The notes: a model not told the origin generated them from the sequence alone. 64,000 nt of DNA from Castellaniella sp049651205 (GCF_049651205.1 NZ_JBASBR010000007.1:186001-250000); one strand, 5' to 3'. Shown: positions 18,040 to 27,790, numbered from the stretch's first letter. Numbers and translations are program-made.

Positions 18040-19169
18040 TAAAGTTCACCTAGCGCAATGCGCAACATGCGTCGCAGAGGCTCGGCAGCACCCCACAGTA
18101 GTTGATCTCCGACCGTAAAGGCGCTGAGATATTCTGGCCCCATCGACATCTTGCGTAAGCGCCCAACGGGGATATCCAGCGTGCCTGTGACTGCAACCGG
18201 GGTAAGCGCCTTGACGGAGGAATCTTTATCGTTGGGAACATACCGGGCCCAATCCGTGCCCGTGCTGATGGCATCGGTGATTTCGTCTAGCGGGATGTCA
18301 CCACGCAACTTGATGGTGAGCGCCTGGCTATGGCAACGCATGGCGCCAATACGCACACACAAGCCATCAACCGGCACCGGAGGGGCGTCAAAGCCCGGCC
18401 CACGCCCCAGGATTTTGTTGGTTTCGGCACCACCTTTCCATTCTTCGCGGGACATGCCATCGCCAAGATCTTTGTCGATCCAGGGAATCAGGCTGCCACC
18501 CAGTGGAACGCCGAAGTTTTCTTGCGGCAGATCGGGGCTTTGCTGGGCTTTCAGGACACCGCGATCAATATCCAGGATGGCCGAGGCAGGATCCGCCAAT
18601 TGAGCGCCCACCGCCTGATTGAGGATGCCAAACTGGGTGAGGAGCTCGCGCATGTGGCGTGCCCCGCCCCCAGAGGCGGCCTGGTATGTCATGGAGGTAA
18701 GCCATTGCACCATGTCGGCCTTGAACAAGCCGGCCAGGCCCATCAGCATGCAGCTAACCGTGCAATTGCCACCAATATAGTCGCGCACGCCGCGCTGTAG
18801 GGCCGCATCAATGACCGGCCGGTTGACGGGATCGAGCACAATAATGGCGTCGTCTTTCATGCGCAAGGTACTGGCCGCGTCAATCCACATGCCTGTCCAG
18901 CCAGCAGCACGCAGCTTGGGGTACACCTGAGAGGTGTAATCCCCGCCTTGCGCCGTGACAATAATGGGCAGCTTCTTGAGGGTATCGATATCGTAAGCGT
19001 CTTGCAGCGCACCGGCCCCATTGGCCCACTGAGGTGCCGCGCCCCCGGCATTGCTGGTAGAGAAAAAAACTGGCTCGAAGAAATCGAAATCGTTTTCTTC
19101 GCGCATCCGCTGCATCAGCACCGAACCCACCATCCCTCGCCAACCAATCAGACCCACTGCTTGCGCCAT
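18039..19169 (-). CDS. asd: Aspartate-semialdehyde dehydrogenase
   Basis: 376 residues; NADPH-dependent conversion of aspartyl-phosphate to the semialdehyde, the branch point to Lys/DAP, Thr and Met. N-terminal nucleotide loop GLIGWRGMVGSVLMQRM, active-site Cys in GGNCTVSCMLMGL, and the DGLCVRIGAMRCHSQAL segment with the catalytic His. Gram-negative type 1 enzyme. Lies in the leu-asd-fimV-truA run, 40 bp after leuB. Confidence 0.97.
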   Translation of the reverse strand: MAQAVGLIGWRGMVGSVLMQRMREENDFDFFEPVFFSTSNAGGAAPQWANGAGALQDAYDIDTLKKLPIIVTAQGGDYTSQVYPKLRAAGWTGMWIDAASTLRMKDDAIIVLDPVNRPVIDAALQRGVRDYIGGNCTVSCMLMGLAGLFKADMVQWLTSMTYQAASGGGARHMRELLTQFGILNQAVGAQLADPASAILDIDRGVLKAQQSPDLPQENFGVPLGGSLIPWIDKDLGDGMSREEWKGGAETNKILGRGPGFDAPPVPVDGLCVRIGAMRCHSQALTIKLRGDIPLDEITDAISTGTDWARYVPNDKDSSVKALTPVAVTGTLDIPVGRLRKMSMGPEYLSAFTVGDQLLWGAAEPLRRMLRIALGEL

Positions 19170-19209
19170 AAATCCCTGCCTAAACCAAAAAATGAAAAGA
19201 AAGAATGTT

Positions 19210-20286
19210 TTATTCTAATGCCTTCAGTACTGCATCGCCCATCTCTGAGGTAGAAACCCGGGTAGTCCCGGCCTCGTGAATGTCGGCTGTACGCAACCCC
19301 TGGGCCAAAACACGCTGAACAGCTGCTTCAATTTGGTTGGCTGCTTCGCCGGCATCCAGAGAATATCGCAGCAACATTGCAGCAGATAAAATCGTGGCCA
19401 AAGGATTCGCCACATTCTGTCCGGCAATATCAGGGGCAGAACCATGGCTGGGCTCGTAGAGCCCCTGCCGACTGGCATTCAATGAAGCTGACGGCAGCAT
19501 CCCGATGGAGCCGGTCAGCATCGCCGCTTCATCAGACAAGATATCACCGAAAAGATTACCCGTTACCACAACATCAAATGCCTTGGGCTCTCGCACCAAC
19601 TGCATCGCAGCGTTGTCCACGTACATATGTGTCAGGGTAACCTGAGGATATTCTTTGGCTACGTCCAACATAATGTCACGCCAGAACTGAGAAGTCTCCA
19701 GCACATTGGCTTTGTCGACACTGCACAGCTTCTTCTGGCGTTTGGCGGCTGCCTGGAAAGCCACGTGAGCAATACGCCGGATTTCGCTCTCAGCGTAATG
19801 CATGGTATCAAACCCCTGACGCTCGCCTGCAAACGGGCCGTCATCGAGGGTACGCACCCCGCGCGGCTGGCCAAAATAAATATCACCCGTCAGCTCACGC
19901 ACAATCAAAATATCCAGACCAGCCACTACTTCTGGTTTGAGTGACGAAGCGTTGGCCAGTTCTGGGTACAAAATCGCCGGACGCAGGTTGGCAAATAAAC
20001 TCAGAGCCTTACGCAGCCCCAGTACGGCCTGCTCGGGCCGCAGGGCGCGCTCCAGATTGTCGTATTTCCAGTCGCCTACTGCGCCAAACAGGATGGCATC
20101 CGCCTTCAAGGCGATGTCCAGCGTTGATTGCGGCAGCGGGTGGCCTAGGGCGGCATAAGCGGCACCACCCACTGGCGCCTCGGTGAAACTCAGATCCAGA
20201 TCCAAGGCTCGCAACACTCTGACAGCCTGCTCGACAATTTCAGGGCCAATGCCATCACCTGGCAGTACCGCAATCTTTGAAGTCAT
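19210..20286 (-). CDS. leuB: 3-isopropylmalate dehydrogenase
   Basis: 358 residues. The start at ATG 20286 (MTSKIAVLPGDGIGPEIVEQ) is set by homology; the longer frame to 20385 only reads the intergenic spacer. Visible motifs are the substrate-binding arginines (LRPEQAVLGLRKALSLFANLRP), VRELTGDIYFGQPRG, the metal Asp region GNLFGDILSDEAAM and the NAD site EPSHGSAPDIAGQNVANP. It oxidises and decarboxylates 3-isopropylmalate in leucine synthesis. Confidence 0.97.
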   Translation of the reverse strand: MTSKIAVLPGDGIGPEIVEQAVRVLRALDLDLSFTEAPVGGAAYAALGHPLPQSTLDIALKADAILFGAVGDWKYDNLERALRPEQAVLGLRKALSLFANLRPAILYPELANASSLKPEVVAGLDILIVRELTGDIYFGQPRGVRTLDDGPFAGERQGFDTMHYAESEIRRIAHVAFQAAAKRQKKLCSVDKANVLETSQFWRDIMLDVAKEYPQVTLTHMYVDNAAMQLVREPKAFDVVVTGNLFGDILSDEAAMLTGSIGMLPSASLNASRQGLYEPSHGSAPDIAGQNVANPLATILSAAMLLRYSLDAGEAANQIEAAVQRVLAQGLRTADIHEAGTTRVSTSEMGDAVLKALE

Positions 20287-20356
20287 GGGAAATCCCGAAT
20301 AAAAAGTATCCCGCGCCCCACACGAGACGCGAGAATTGTTTGACAAGACACAATCA

Positions 20357-20382
20357 CCCGATGGCCAAAAGCCGGCATCGGG
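20357..20382 (-). promoter_or_regulatory. Hairpin in the leuD-leuB spacer
   Basis: CCCGATG and CATCGGG form a 7-bp perfect stem that can extend by two pairs past a bulged G around an AAAA-containing loop. No U-run follows, so it is more likely a stability or processing element within the leuCDB message than a terminator. Confidence 0.4.
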
Positions 20383-20397
20383 CAAACAGGCACCTTA

Positions 20398-21051
20398 CTA
20401 CGCAGCAGGGCGATCTTTAACCAGCCAGGGATGAGCAGCCAACCGTTTGGCTTCGAAGTCGCGGATCTGATCGGCATGCAACAGGGTCTGACCGATTTCA
20501 TCCAGACCCTGAAGCAAAGACTGTTTGCGATAGGCATCGACATCGAAAGACCACTGCGCGCCATCAGGCGCCGTGACACTTTGCTGCTGCAGGTTGACCG
20601 TCAGGGAATATCCCGGCTGGGCAGCAACCACCTTGAAAAGCTGATCGACCACGTCCTCGGGCAAAACAATCGGCAACAGGCCATTTTTGAAGCTGTTATT
20701 GAAGAAAATATCTGCATAGGACGGCGCGATCAGGGCCCTGAAGCCGTACTGTTGAAGCGCCCAGGGGGCGTGCTCGCGGCTGGAGCCGCAGCCAAAGTTT
20801 TTGCGGCACAACAGGATAGACGCGCCCTGATATCGGGCGTGATTCAGCACAAAATCCGGGTTCAGCGGCCGCTGGCTGTTATCCATACCGGGCTCGCCAT
20901 GATCCAGATACCGTATCTCATCAAAAAGATTAGGCCCGAAACCCGTACGTTTGATAGATTTCAAAAACTGTTTTGGAATGATCAGATCGGTGTCGACGTT
21001 GTCGCGATCGAACGGAGCCACCAGCCCCTGATGAGTCGTAAATGCTTGCAT
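20398..21051 (-). CDS. leuD: 3-isopropylmalate dehydratase small subunit
   Basis: 217 residues, normal length. MQAFTTHQGLVAPFDRDNVDTDLIIPKQFLKSIKRTGFG and the CRKNFGCGSSREHAPWAL loop are diagnostic of the swivel domain that pairs with LeuC. It follows leuC by 9 bp on the same strand. Confidence 0.97.
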   Translation of the reverse strand: MQAFTTHQGLVAPFDRDNVDTDLIIPKQFLKSIKRTGFGPNLFDEIRYLDHGEPGMDNSQRPLNPDFVLNHARYQGASILLCRKNFGCGSSREHAPWALQQYGFRALIAPSYADIFFNNSFKNGLLPIVLPEDVVDQLFKVVAAQPGYSLTVNLQQQSVTAPDGAQWSFDVDAYRKQSLLQGLDEIGQTLLHADQIRDFEAKRLAAHPWLVKDRPAA

Positions 21052-21060
21052 GGCGGGATC

Positions 21061-22464
21061 CTATTTGAAAGTGCGGACGTCAACAAAATGCCCGGTTACT
21101 GCAGCAGCGGCAGCCATGGCGGGGCTGACCAGATGCGTACGCCCTCCCTGCCCCTGACGCCCTTCGAAATTGCGGTTTGAAGTGGAGGCGCAGCGTTCGC
21201 CTGGCTCGAGCCGGTCGGCGTTCATGGCCAGACACATCGAGCAGCCCGGCTCACGCCATTCAAATCCGGCATCCAGAAAGATGCGATCAAGCCCTTCGCG
21301 CTCGGCCTGGGCCTTGACCAGCCCTGAGCCTGGAACCACCATGGCCAAGCTGACATTACCTGCCACCTTGCGCCCCTTGGCCACTTCGGCCGCCGCACGC
21401 AGGTCTTCGATGCGCGCATTGGTGCACGAGCCGATAAATACTTTGTCGATGCGGATGTCGGTGATGGGCGTGTCCGCCTGAAGATCCATGTACTGCAGGG
21501 CACGCTCCATCCCTTTGCGGCGCACCGCATCGGGCTCTGCTGCCGGATTGGGTACCCTGCCACCAACTGCAGTGACCATTTCGGGCGAAGTACCCCAGCT
21601 GACCTGGGGCTGGATCTTGCCAGCATCAATCTCAACCACACGATCAAACACCGCGTCTGGATCCGAGTGCAAGGTTTGCCAATAACGGACGGCCTGATCC
21701 CAGAGGTCTCCTTCTGGTGCATATGGCCGGCCCTTGAAATAGTCGATGGTGGTTTGATCGACAGCCACCATGCCGGAGCGGGCACCGGCTTCGATAGCCA
21801 TGTTGCAGATCGTCATGCGGCCTTCCATCGAGAGGGCCTGTATTGCCGTACCGCCGAATTCGATGGCGTGACCGGTGCCGCCGGCCGTACCAATCTGGCC
21901 AATGACGTAGAGAATCAGATCCTTGGCTGTACAACCAAAAGGCAGCTGACCATCCACCTTGACCAGCAGGTTACGGCTTTTTTTCATCAGCAGTGTTTGG
22001 GTGGCCAGGACGTGCTCGACTTCGGAGGTGCCGATGCCAAACGCAAGTGCCCCCATCGCTCCATGCGTGCTGGTGTGCGAATCGCCACACACGACCGTCA
22101 TGCCAGGTAAGGTGGCACCTTGCTCGGGGCCAATAATATGCACAATGCCCTGGCGGCGGTCGTTCATTCGAAATTCGGTGATGCCCCAGGTATCGCAGTT
22201 TTTATCCAGGGTATCCACCTGCAGTCGTGAAATGGGATCCTGGATACCTTGGGAGCGATCGGTGGTGGGGACGTTGTGATCGGCCACGGCCAGATTGGCG
22301 GCAATGCGCCACGGCTTGCGCCCTGCCAGCTCAAGGCCTTCAAATGCTTGCGGGCTGGTTACTTCGTGAACCAGATGGCGATCGATATACAACAGACAGG
22401 TACCGTCTGGGCCCTGGTGCACCACATGGGCGTCCCAGAGCTTGTCATATAGAGTTTGCGGCAT
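21061..22464 (-). CDS. leuC: 3-isopropylmalate dehydratase large subunit
   Basis: 467 residues from ATG 22464 (MPQTLYDKLWDAHVV), the standard LeuC start; the longer frame to 22737 is spurious. It carries the three [4Fe-4S] Cys ligands in FIGSCTNARIEDLR and EPGCSMCLAMN, plus the VCGDSHTSTHGAMGALAFGIGTSEVEHVLATQ segment. It is the first gene of the minus-strand leuCDB-asd run; a candidate promoter lies 56-83 bp upstream. Confidence 0.97.
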   Translation of the reverse strand: MPQTLYDKLWDAHVVHQGPDGTCLLYIDRHLVHEVTSPQAFEGLELAGRKPWRIAANLAVADHNVPTTDRSQGIQDPISRLQVDTLDKNCDTWGITEFRMNDRRQGIVHIIGPEQGATLPGMTVVCGDSHTSTHGAMGALAFGIGTSEVEHVLATQTLLMKKSRNLLVKVDGQLPFGCTAKDLILYVIGQIGTAGGTGHAIEFGGTAIQALSMEGRMTICNMAIEAGARSGMVAVDQTTIDYFKGRPYAPEGDLWDQAVRYWQTLHSDPDAVFDRVVEIDAGKIQPQVSWGTSPEMVTAVGGRVPNPAAEPDAVRRKGMERALQYMDLQADTPITDIRIDKVFIGSCTNARIEDLRAAAEVAKGRKVAGNVSLAMVVPGSGLVKAQAEREGLDRIFLDAGFEWREPGCSMCLAMNADRLEPGERCASTSNRNFEGRQGQGGRTHLVSPAMAAAAAVTGHFVDVRTFK

Positions 22465-22519
22465 GATTGGGGTCTCGAAATCAGGAATGGAACCTGGCAT
22501 GGCCAAGCGGACAGAAACC

Positions 22520-22547
22520 ATTATGCCAGCGTGAGATCTACCGACAA
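22520..22547 (-). promoter_or_regulatory. Candidate sigma-70 promoter for leuCDB
   Basis: On the minus strand, TTGTCG (4/6 of the -35 consensus) and CATAAT (5/6 of the -10) are 16 bp apart, with the -10 about 56 bp before the leuC ATG. No leader peptide with leucine codons or T-box-like element was seen in the leader. Confidence 0.5.
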
Positions 22548-22607
22548 GGCCAGCATTTATCCTAGTACTAAATATACCCGGTACTGGGTTGAGACAGCAC
22601 CCAACTA

Positions 22608-23441
22608 TCAGGGGTGATACAGAGGCATCACCTTGGCCGTGGCCCGCTCGAGATCCTGGATACGGCTTGCAGACGAAGGGTGTGTAGAGAGCATCTCGGG
22701 CGGCTGTCCGCCACCAAGGCGCTCCATTTTTTGCCAAAGTGTGATGGCTGCGCGTGGGTCGTAACCGGCACGGGCGGCAAGCTCTACCCCCATGCGATCT
22801 GCTTCGGTTTCGTTGGCCCGGCTGTTAGGCAAGGTAAACATCACCTGCGACAGATTTGAGCCCAGATCGGCCACCGCCTGGCTACCCGTGACCGCTGCCA
22901 AAATGGATATCCCGATACCGGCACCCATCTGGCGCGAGACTTGCTCGCGCGCATGTTCACGCAAGGCGTGAGAGATCTCATGGCCCATCACGGCCGCCAA
23001 CTCGGCATCAGTGGGCTTGATTTTCTCAAGCATCCCCGTATACACGGCAATTTTGCCACCCGGCATGCACCACGCATTGACTTCATCCGATTTCAGGACA
23101 TGAACCTCCCAGTTCCATTGTTTGGCATCCGGACGAAATACCCCCACTTGTGCAATCAGCCGCTGAGCGATTGCCTGAACGCGTTTGGTTTGGGCCGCGG
23201 AAGGATCCAGCGCGTGCTGCGCACGCGCCTGAGCAAGGATCTGCTGGTACTGCTGCGCAGCTTCCTGGTCAAGCTGGGCCTCAGAGACCAGGCCGGACAT
23301 GTATTGCGTGCGCTCGATTCCCACTGCACCAGACTGTGTGGTTTGCACAGGCGCGCAGGCAGCCAGCAGCACTGCAGAAACGATGGCCACTGCGGCTATC
23401 CAGGAGGTTTTGATGTGGGCAAGGCGTTGAATGGGCTTCAT
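22608..23441 (-). CDS. M48-family metallopeptidase lipoprotein (LoiP/YcaL-like)
   Basis: 277 residues with a lipoprotein signal (AIVSAVLLAACAPVQ). The zinc motif HEISH lies in AVMGHEISHALREHAREQ, and the third ligand Glu in NETEADRMGVELAARAGYDPRAA. An envelope protease acting near the outer membrane, probably in quality control. A 33-bp gap separates it from aroC upstream, so co-transcription is likely. Confidence 0.9.
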   Translation of the reverse strand: MKPIQRLAHIKTSWIAAVAIVSAVLLAACAPVQTTQSGAVGIERTQYMSGLVSEAQLDQEAAQQYQQILAQARAQHALDPSAAQTKRVQAIAQRLIAQVGVFRPDAKQWNWEVHVLKSDEVNAWCMPGGKIAVYTGMLEKIKPTDAELAAVMGHEISHALREHAREQVSRQMGAGIGISILAAVTGSQAVADLGSNLSQVMFTLPNSRANETEADRMGVELAARAGYDPRAAITLWQKMERLGGGQPPEMLSTHPSSASRIQDLERATAKVMPLYHP

Positions 23442-23474
23442 TTGCTTTGATCTCCTCTCTGGGGTTGATGAAAT

Positions 23475-24575
23475 CTAGGCACCTGCTAGCGCCGAACCGC
23501 CGGCAAAAGGTGTCACATCCGCGCACTGGGCCCGGTGGCGCAGCGCGTGGTCCATCAGAACAATTGCCAGCAGGCCTTCGACAATCGGAGTAGCCCGGAT
23601 GGCAACGCAGGGATCGTGTCTGCCCAACGTTTGCACCATCACCGGCGAATTGCTTTTATCCACGGAACGACGCTCAATGCGGATACTGGAGGTGGGCTTG
23701 ATCGCCAGCGAGACCCGCAGTGCCTGGCCGGAAGAAATCCCGCCCAGCACCCCACCGGCATGGTTGGCCAAAAACCCATCGGGGCTGAGCTCATCACCGT
23801 GCTCGGAACCACGCATGCTGATGCAATCGAAGCCAGAGCCAATGGAAACACCCTTGACCGCATTAAGCCCCATCATGGCATGTGCAATATCCGCATCCAG
23901 GCGGTCGTACAAGGGCTCGCCCCAGCCCGCCGGCAAACCATCGGCCTGTACTTCGATGCGCGCACCGATGGAATCACCCTCGTGGCGCAGCTGATCCATA
24001 AAGGCCTCGAGTTGCGGCACGATAGCTGCGTTGGGCGCATAAAAAGGGTTTTGTGAGACAGCGTCCCAGGATTCGAAAGGAATCGGGATCGGCCCAAGCT
24101 GGCTCATGTAGCCACGGATCTGCACGCCAAATTCTTGCATCAACCACTTGCGGGCCACTGCACCGGCAGCCACCGTGGGGGCTGTCAGGCGAGCCGAGGA
24201 GCGCCCCCCGCCACGCGGATCGCGGATGCCGTATTTTTTCCAGTAGGTGTAATCCGCGTGCCCAGGCCGGAAGGTTTCGGCGATATTGGTGTAGTCGCGG
24301 CTGCGGGCATCGGTATTGCGAATCAGCAGGCCAATGGGTGTCCCCGTGGTTTGGCCCTCAAAAACACCTGACAGGATCTCAACTGTGTCAGGCTCGCGAC
24401 GCTGTGTGACATGGCGCGAGGTGCCGGGCTTGCGGCGATCCAGTTCTGCCTGAATGTCTGCTTCGCACAGCGCAAGCCCCGGTGGGCAGCCATCAATCAC
24501 GGCGCCAATCGCCGGGCCGTGGGATTCGCCAAAATTAGTGACACGAAACAAGGTGCCCAAAGAATTGCCAGACAT
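23475..24575 (-). CDS. aroC: Chorismate synthase
   Basis: 366 residues; FMN-dependent last step of the shikimate pathway. Start MSGNSLGTLFRVTNFGESHGPAIG, then RRKPGTSRHVTQRREPDTVEILSGVFEGQTTGTPI, DPRGGGRSSARLTA, and the GVLGGISSGQALRVSLAIKPTSSI segment. Full length. Confidence 0.97.
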   Translation of the reverse strand: MSGNSLGTLFRVTNFGESHGPAIGAVIDGCPPGLALCEADIQAELDRRKPGTSRHVTQRREPDTVEILSGVFEGQTTGTPIGLLIRNTDARSRDYTNIAETFRPGHADYTYWKKYGIRDPRGGGRSSARLTAPTVAAGAVARKWLMQEFGVQIRGYMSQLGPIPIPFESWDAVSQNPFYAPNAAIVPQLEAFMDQLRHEGDSIGARIEVQADGLPAGWGEPLYDRLDADIAHAMMGLNAVKGVSIGSGFDCISMRGSEHGDELSPDGFLANHAGGVLGGISSGQALRVSLAIKPTSSIRIERRSVDKSNSPVMVQTLGRHDPCVAIRATPIVEGLLAIVLMDHALRHRAQCADVTPFAGGSALAGA

Positions 24576-24653
24576 GATCGGTACGCCGTGAAAAATCGTG
24601 AAAGAAGATTTTGATTATGGCATAGCGCCCACAGACCAAGGTTTCAAGCGGCG

Positions 24654-25022
24654 TCAGTGTGACTGCCGGGCCGCCCGCTTGGCCGGGCGAACATAAAAAA
24701 TTGCGGAAAAATACAAACCCAGAGACAACAGGATCTCAAGGCCGGCTAGCGCAACTGACACGGCTGAGGTATCTGACCACGCTCGCACGGAACCCTCCAT
24801 CAGATACAGAAGACTGAGCATGGCCACCCACTGCAACGTATACAAACGGGCACGCAAGACACCACGCACGGCAAACAACAACGGCACGGCCTTCAGGGCC
24901 ATCAGCGACCCACCTGGGCGCAGTGGCGCCCACCAGAGCTCCCAGCCCACGCACAGCACGATAAGGCCAAAGAGACAGGCACACGCCAAGCGGTGCAAAC
25001 CTTGATTGAGTTGAATTTCCAT
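24654..25022 (-). CDS. DUF2069 small membrane protein
   Basis: 121 residues from ATG 25022 (MEIQLNQGLHRLACA); the upstream extension to 25112 would run antisense over the divergent yihY start and is rejected. Three or four hydrophobic helices (LFGLIVLCVGWELWWAPL; LYTLQWVAMLSLLYLMEGSVRAWSD) fit DUF2069. The function is unknown. Divergent from yihY with only 35 bp between starts. Confidence 0.8.
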   Translation of the reverse strand: MEIQLNQGLHRLACACLFGLIVLCVGWELWWAPLRPGGSLMALKAVPLLFAVRGVLRARLYTLQWVAMLSLLYLMEGSVRAWSDTSAVSVALAGLEILLSLGLYFSAIFYVRPAKRAARQSH

Positions 25023-25057
25023 GTTGCTATTATGGCTCGAAACCTTTGCATGAATGT

Positions 25058-26314
25058 ATGACAGACCTCTCTTCGACGACGCGGCCGATTTCCGAGCGGC
25101 GGGCCCACGCACTGGACATTGTGCGATTTACCCTTGAGTTTGCAGGCAATCGCAAGCTCACCCGCGTAGCATCCAGCCTGACGTTCACCACCGTACTGGC
25201 GATCGTGCCCTTACTGGCCGTGATTTTGTCGTTATTTACCGCTTTCCCGCTGTTTGCAGAGTTCCGTCAGGCGCTTGAGGGCTTTCTCAGCCAAAGTCTG
25301 CTGCCGCCATCCGTATCCGACACCATCATGCTGTATCTCAACCAGTTTGCCGCCCAGGCCTCGGGTCTGACGGCAGTGGGCGGCGTATTTCTGGTGATTA
25401 CGTCGGTCATGCTCATCATGACGATCGACGAAGCATTTAACGAAATCTGGAATGTCACACGCCAGCGCCCTTTGCGCCAACGCCTGCTGGTGTATTGGGC
25501 CATTATTTCTTTAGGCCCGATTCTTACCGGCGCCAGCCTGTGGGCCAGCTCGGTATTGGCCAGAGAGTCCCTGGGTTACATCGGCAGTTTGCCTGAAAGC
25601 CTGGGCATTGCACTGAACATCATCCCGTTTGCGCTATCCGTGCTGGGGTTTACCGCTCTGTTTGTGTTTGTGCCCAATTGCCGCGTACGCTGGCGTGACG
25701 CGCTGTTTGGCGGTTTGGGAACAGCGGTGATCCTCACCATCATGAAAGCGGGGTTTACCTGGTATCTCACCCGCTTTCCGTCTTACACCGTGATTTACGG
25801 CGCCTTTGCCACCTTACCGATTTTTCTGCTGTGGATTTATCTGTCATGGCTGGTGATCTTGCTTGGCGCCACTACAGCCTCTTTGCTGCCTGCATTGCGG
25901 CTGCACCGCTGGGTATTGCAACGGCACACAGGCGCCCAGGTAGTGGATGCCATCAGTATTTTGTCGATTTTGTGGCAGGCACGGCAAACGCTGCCTCCTG
26001 GGCGCAGCCAGCAGTTTCTCGAAAAACACTTACGGGTGCATCCGGACGCCCTGTATGAGATCCTGGCCAAGCTGCATGATCTTGGTTACGTGGTGCCGGC
26101 ATCGGACAGCGACCTCTGGGTACTGGCCTGCGACCCCCACCACGCAACCATCGGACCGTTGGTCGACCAACTGTTACTGGATCGCACGCAAACCGGGCTG
26201 ACCACGCTGCATACCCAAGCGCTGTCTGACACCTTGCTGGGCAAGCCGCCCACCCTGGACACACTATTCAACACATACACGGCTACCGAAAACACGGACG
26301 ATGATGCACAATGA
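25058..26314 (+). CDS. YihY/BrkB family inner-membrane protein
   Basis: 418 residues from ATG 25058 (a TTG at 25046 would add four). It carries the UPF0761 core: RVASSLTFTTVLAIVPLLAVILSLFTAFPLF, six TM helices, YTVIYGAFATLPIFLLWIYLSWLVILLGA, and a C-terminal winged-helix-like region. Bordetella BrkB was once called a serum-resistance factor; the true activity is unknown. Its stop precedes the CBS gene by 28 bp. Confidence 0.9.
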   Translation: MTDLSSTTRPISERRAHALDIVRFTLEFAGNRKLTRVASSLTFTTVLAIVPLLAVILSLFTAFPLFAEFRQALEGFLSQSLLPPSVSDTIMLYLNQFAAQASGLTAVGGVFLVITSVMLIMTIDEAFNEIWNVTRQRPLRQRLLVYWAIISLGPILTGASLWASSVLARESLGYIGSLPESLGIALNIIPFALSVLGFTALFVFVPNCRVRWRDALFGGLGTAVILTIMKAGFTWYLTRFPSYTVIYGAFATLPIFLLWIYLSWLVILLGATTASLLPALRLHRWVLQRHTGAQVVDAISILSILWQARQTLPPGRSQQFLEKHLRVHPDALYEILAKLHDLGYVVPASDSDLWVLACDPHHATIGPLVDQLLLDRTQTGLTTLHTQALSDTLLGKPPTLDTLFNTYTATENTDDDAQ

Positions 26315-26342
26315 CAATAAAAACTGCCCGAGGAAGAATGCC

Positions 26343-26807
26343 ATGCTGAAAGTCAATGAAATCCTGCGTGTGAAGGGGCACACGCTTTACACCGGCACGC
26401 CGGACATGCCCGTACGCGACGCCATCAGCACCATGAGCCAGCTGGACATCGGCTCTTTGGTCATCATGGAGCACGGTCAGCTGGTAGGCATGCTGACATT
26501 TCGCGAAATTATCAACCATCTCAACCAGCACGACGGCCAGGCAGGCGACTACACCGTACGCAGCATCATGGATGACGCCCCCATGAGTGTCACACCCAAC
26601 ACCGACGCAGACGAAGTGCAGCGTCTGATGCTGGACAAACACGCACGGTATATCCCGGTGATGGACGGCCCTACCCTGATGGGCGTGATTTCGTTTTACG
26701 ACATGGCACGCGCCATTGTGGACGCCCAGCAATTCGAAAACGATATGCTCAAGGCTTATATCCGCGACTGGCCATCCGAAGACCCCGCTATTGCCCGGAA
26801 ATCCTGA
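26343..26807 (+). CDS. CBS-domain pair protein
   Basis: 154 residues from ATG 26343 (GAGGA about 8 nt upstream; MLKVNEILRVKGHTLY). Two tandem CBS motifs (VRDAISTMSQLDIGSLVIM; PNTDADEVQRLMLDKHARYIPVMDGPTLMGVISFYDM) form a Bateman module that probably senses an adenosine ligand. Stand-alone members have unknown partners. Its last 52 bp overlap the convergent dusA gene. Confidence 0.9.
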   Translation: MLKVNEILRVKGHTLYTGTPDMPVRDAISTMSQLDIGSLVIMEHGQLVGMLTFREIINHLNQHDGQAGDYTVRSIMDDAPMSVTPNTDADEVQRLMLDKHARYIPVMDGPTLMGVISFYDMARAIVDAQQFENDMLKAYIRDWPSEDPAIARKS

Positions 26808-27790
26808 GCAGCCGCATCAACCAGCGTATCCCAGGCCTGCAAAAGCAGATCAGGCCCTTGTGCCCGCAAGGCTTTGGAGTCAGACAGCATCTGACGCCAG
26901 CGGCGGGCACCGGGCCGGCCGGTGCGCCATCCAAGCAAACCACGCACCATGATATGCAGCGGTACTCCGCGCGCATGATGGTGCTGCACATATTCTAAAA
27001 ACTGCAGCAGCACTTGCCGGCCTTCGTCATCGTCCAGCGCCGCAGATTGCCTACCCATCAGGCCGTCTGCGCTTAACGCAGACAAAATATCCGGTTGATG
27101 CCAGGCCGCACGGCCCAGCATGATGCCGTCCAGCTGGTCTTGCCACGCACGGCAGGTATCCACATCGGATAAGCCACCGTTTAGCACAATGGTGCAATCC
27201 GGAAAGTCACGCTTGAGCTGCAAGACCGAGCTATAGCGCAAAGGCGGCTTTTCACGATTATCTTTGGGCGACAAACCCTTTAATACGGCATTGCGGGCAT
27301 GCACGATAAACACCCGGCACCCAGCCTGATACAGAACACCCACAAAATCGCGCACAAAGGCATATGAGTCATCGTAATCAAGCCCCAGCCGATGCTTGAC
27401 GGTAACCGGCACCGAGACGGCATCCTGCATGGCGCGGACGCAATCCGCCACCAGTTGGGGCTCAGCCATCAAACACGCCCCAAACGAGCCCTGCTGCACA
27501 CGCTCGGAGGGGCAGCCACAATTGAGGTTGATTTCGTCGTAGCCCCAGGATTCACCCAGCTTTGCACACTTGGCCAAAGCGTCTGGCTCGCTGCCACCCA
27601 ACTGCAGGGCCACGGGATGCTCGGACGCGTCGAAATCGAGATGACGCGCCACATCCCCATGCAACAAGGCGCCAGTGGTAACCATCTCGGTATACAGACG
27701 GGCCTCGGGGGCCAGCAGGCGATGAAAATAACGGCAGTGGCGATCCGTCACATCGATCATCGGAGCCACACATAAACGCCAATCAGCCAT
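26756..27790 (-). CDS. dusA: tRNA-dihydrouridine(20/20a) synthase
   Basis: 344 residues from ATG 27790 (MADWRLCVAPMIDVTDRHCRYFHRLL). FMN enzyme reducing U20/U20a in tRNA. It has the LYTEMVTTGALLHGD motif of DusA, catalytic Cys in INLNCGCPSERVQQGSFGACLM, and RLGLDYDDSY. dusA is a known integration target for some integrases, but no island is joined to it here. Confidence 0.94.
   Translation of the reverse strand: MADWRLCVAPMIDVTDRHCRYFHRLLAPEARLYTEMVTTGALLHGDVARHLDFDASEHPVALQLGGSEPDALAKCAKLGESWGYDEINLNCGCPSERVQQGSFGACLMAEPQLVADCVRAMQDAVSVPVTVKHRLGLDYDDSYAFVRDFVGVLYQAGCRVFIVHARNAVLKGLSPKDNREKPPLRYSSVLQLKRDFPDCTIVLNGGLSDVDTCRAWQDQLDGIMLGRAAWHQPDILSALSADGLMGRQSAALDDDEGRQVLLQFLEYVQHHHARGVPLHIMVRGLLGWRTGRPGARRWRQMLSDSKALRAQGPDLLLQAWDTLVDAAAQDFRAIAGSSDGQSRI

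Noticed and set aside
26756..27790. dusA as the integration site of the defence/prophage block
   Set aside because: dusA is intact and the block begins 2.7 kb away at tadC, with no duplicated dusA end.
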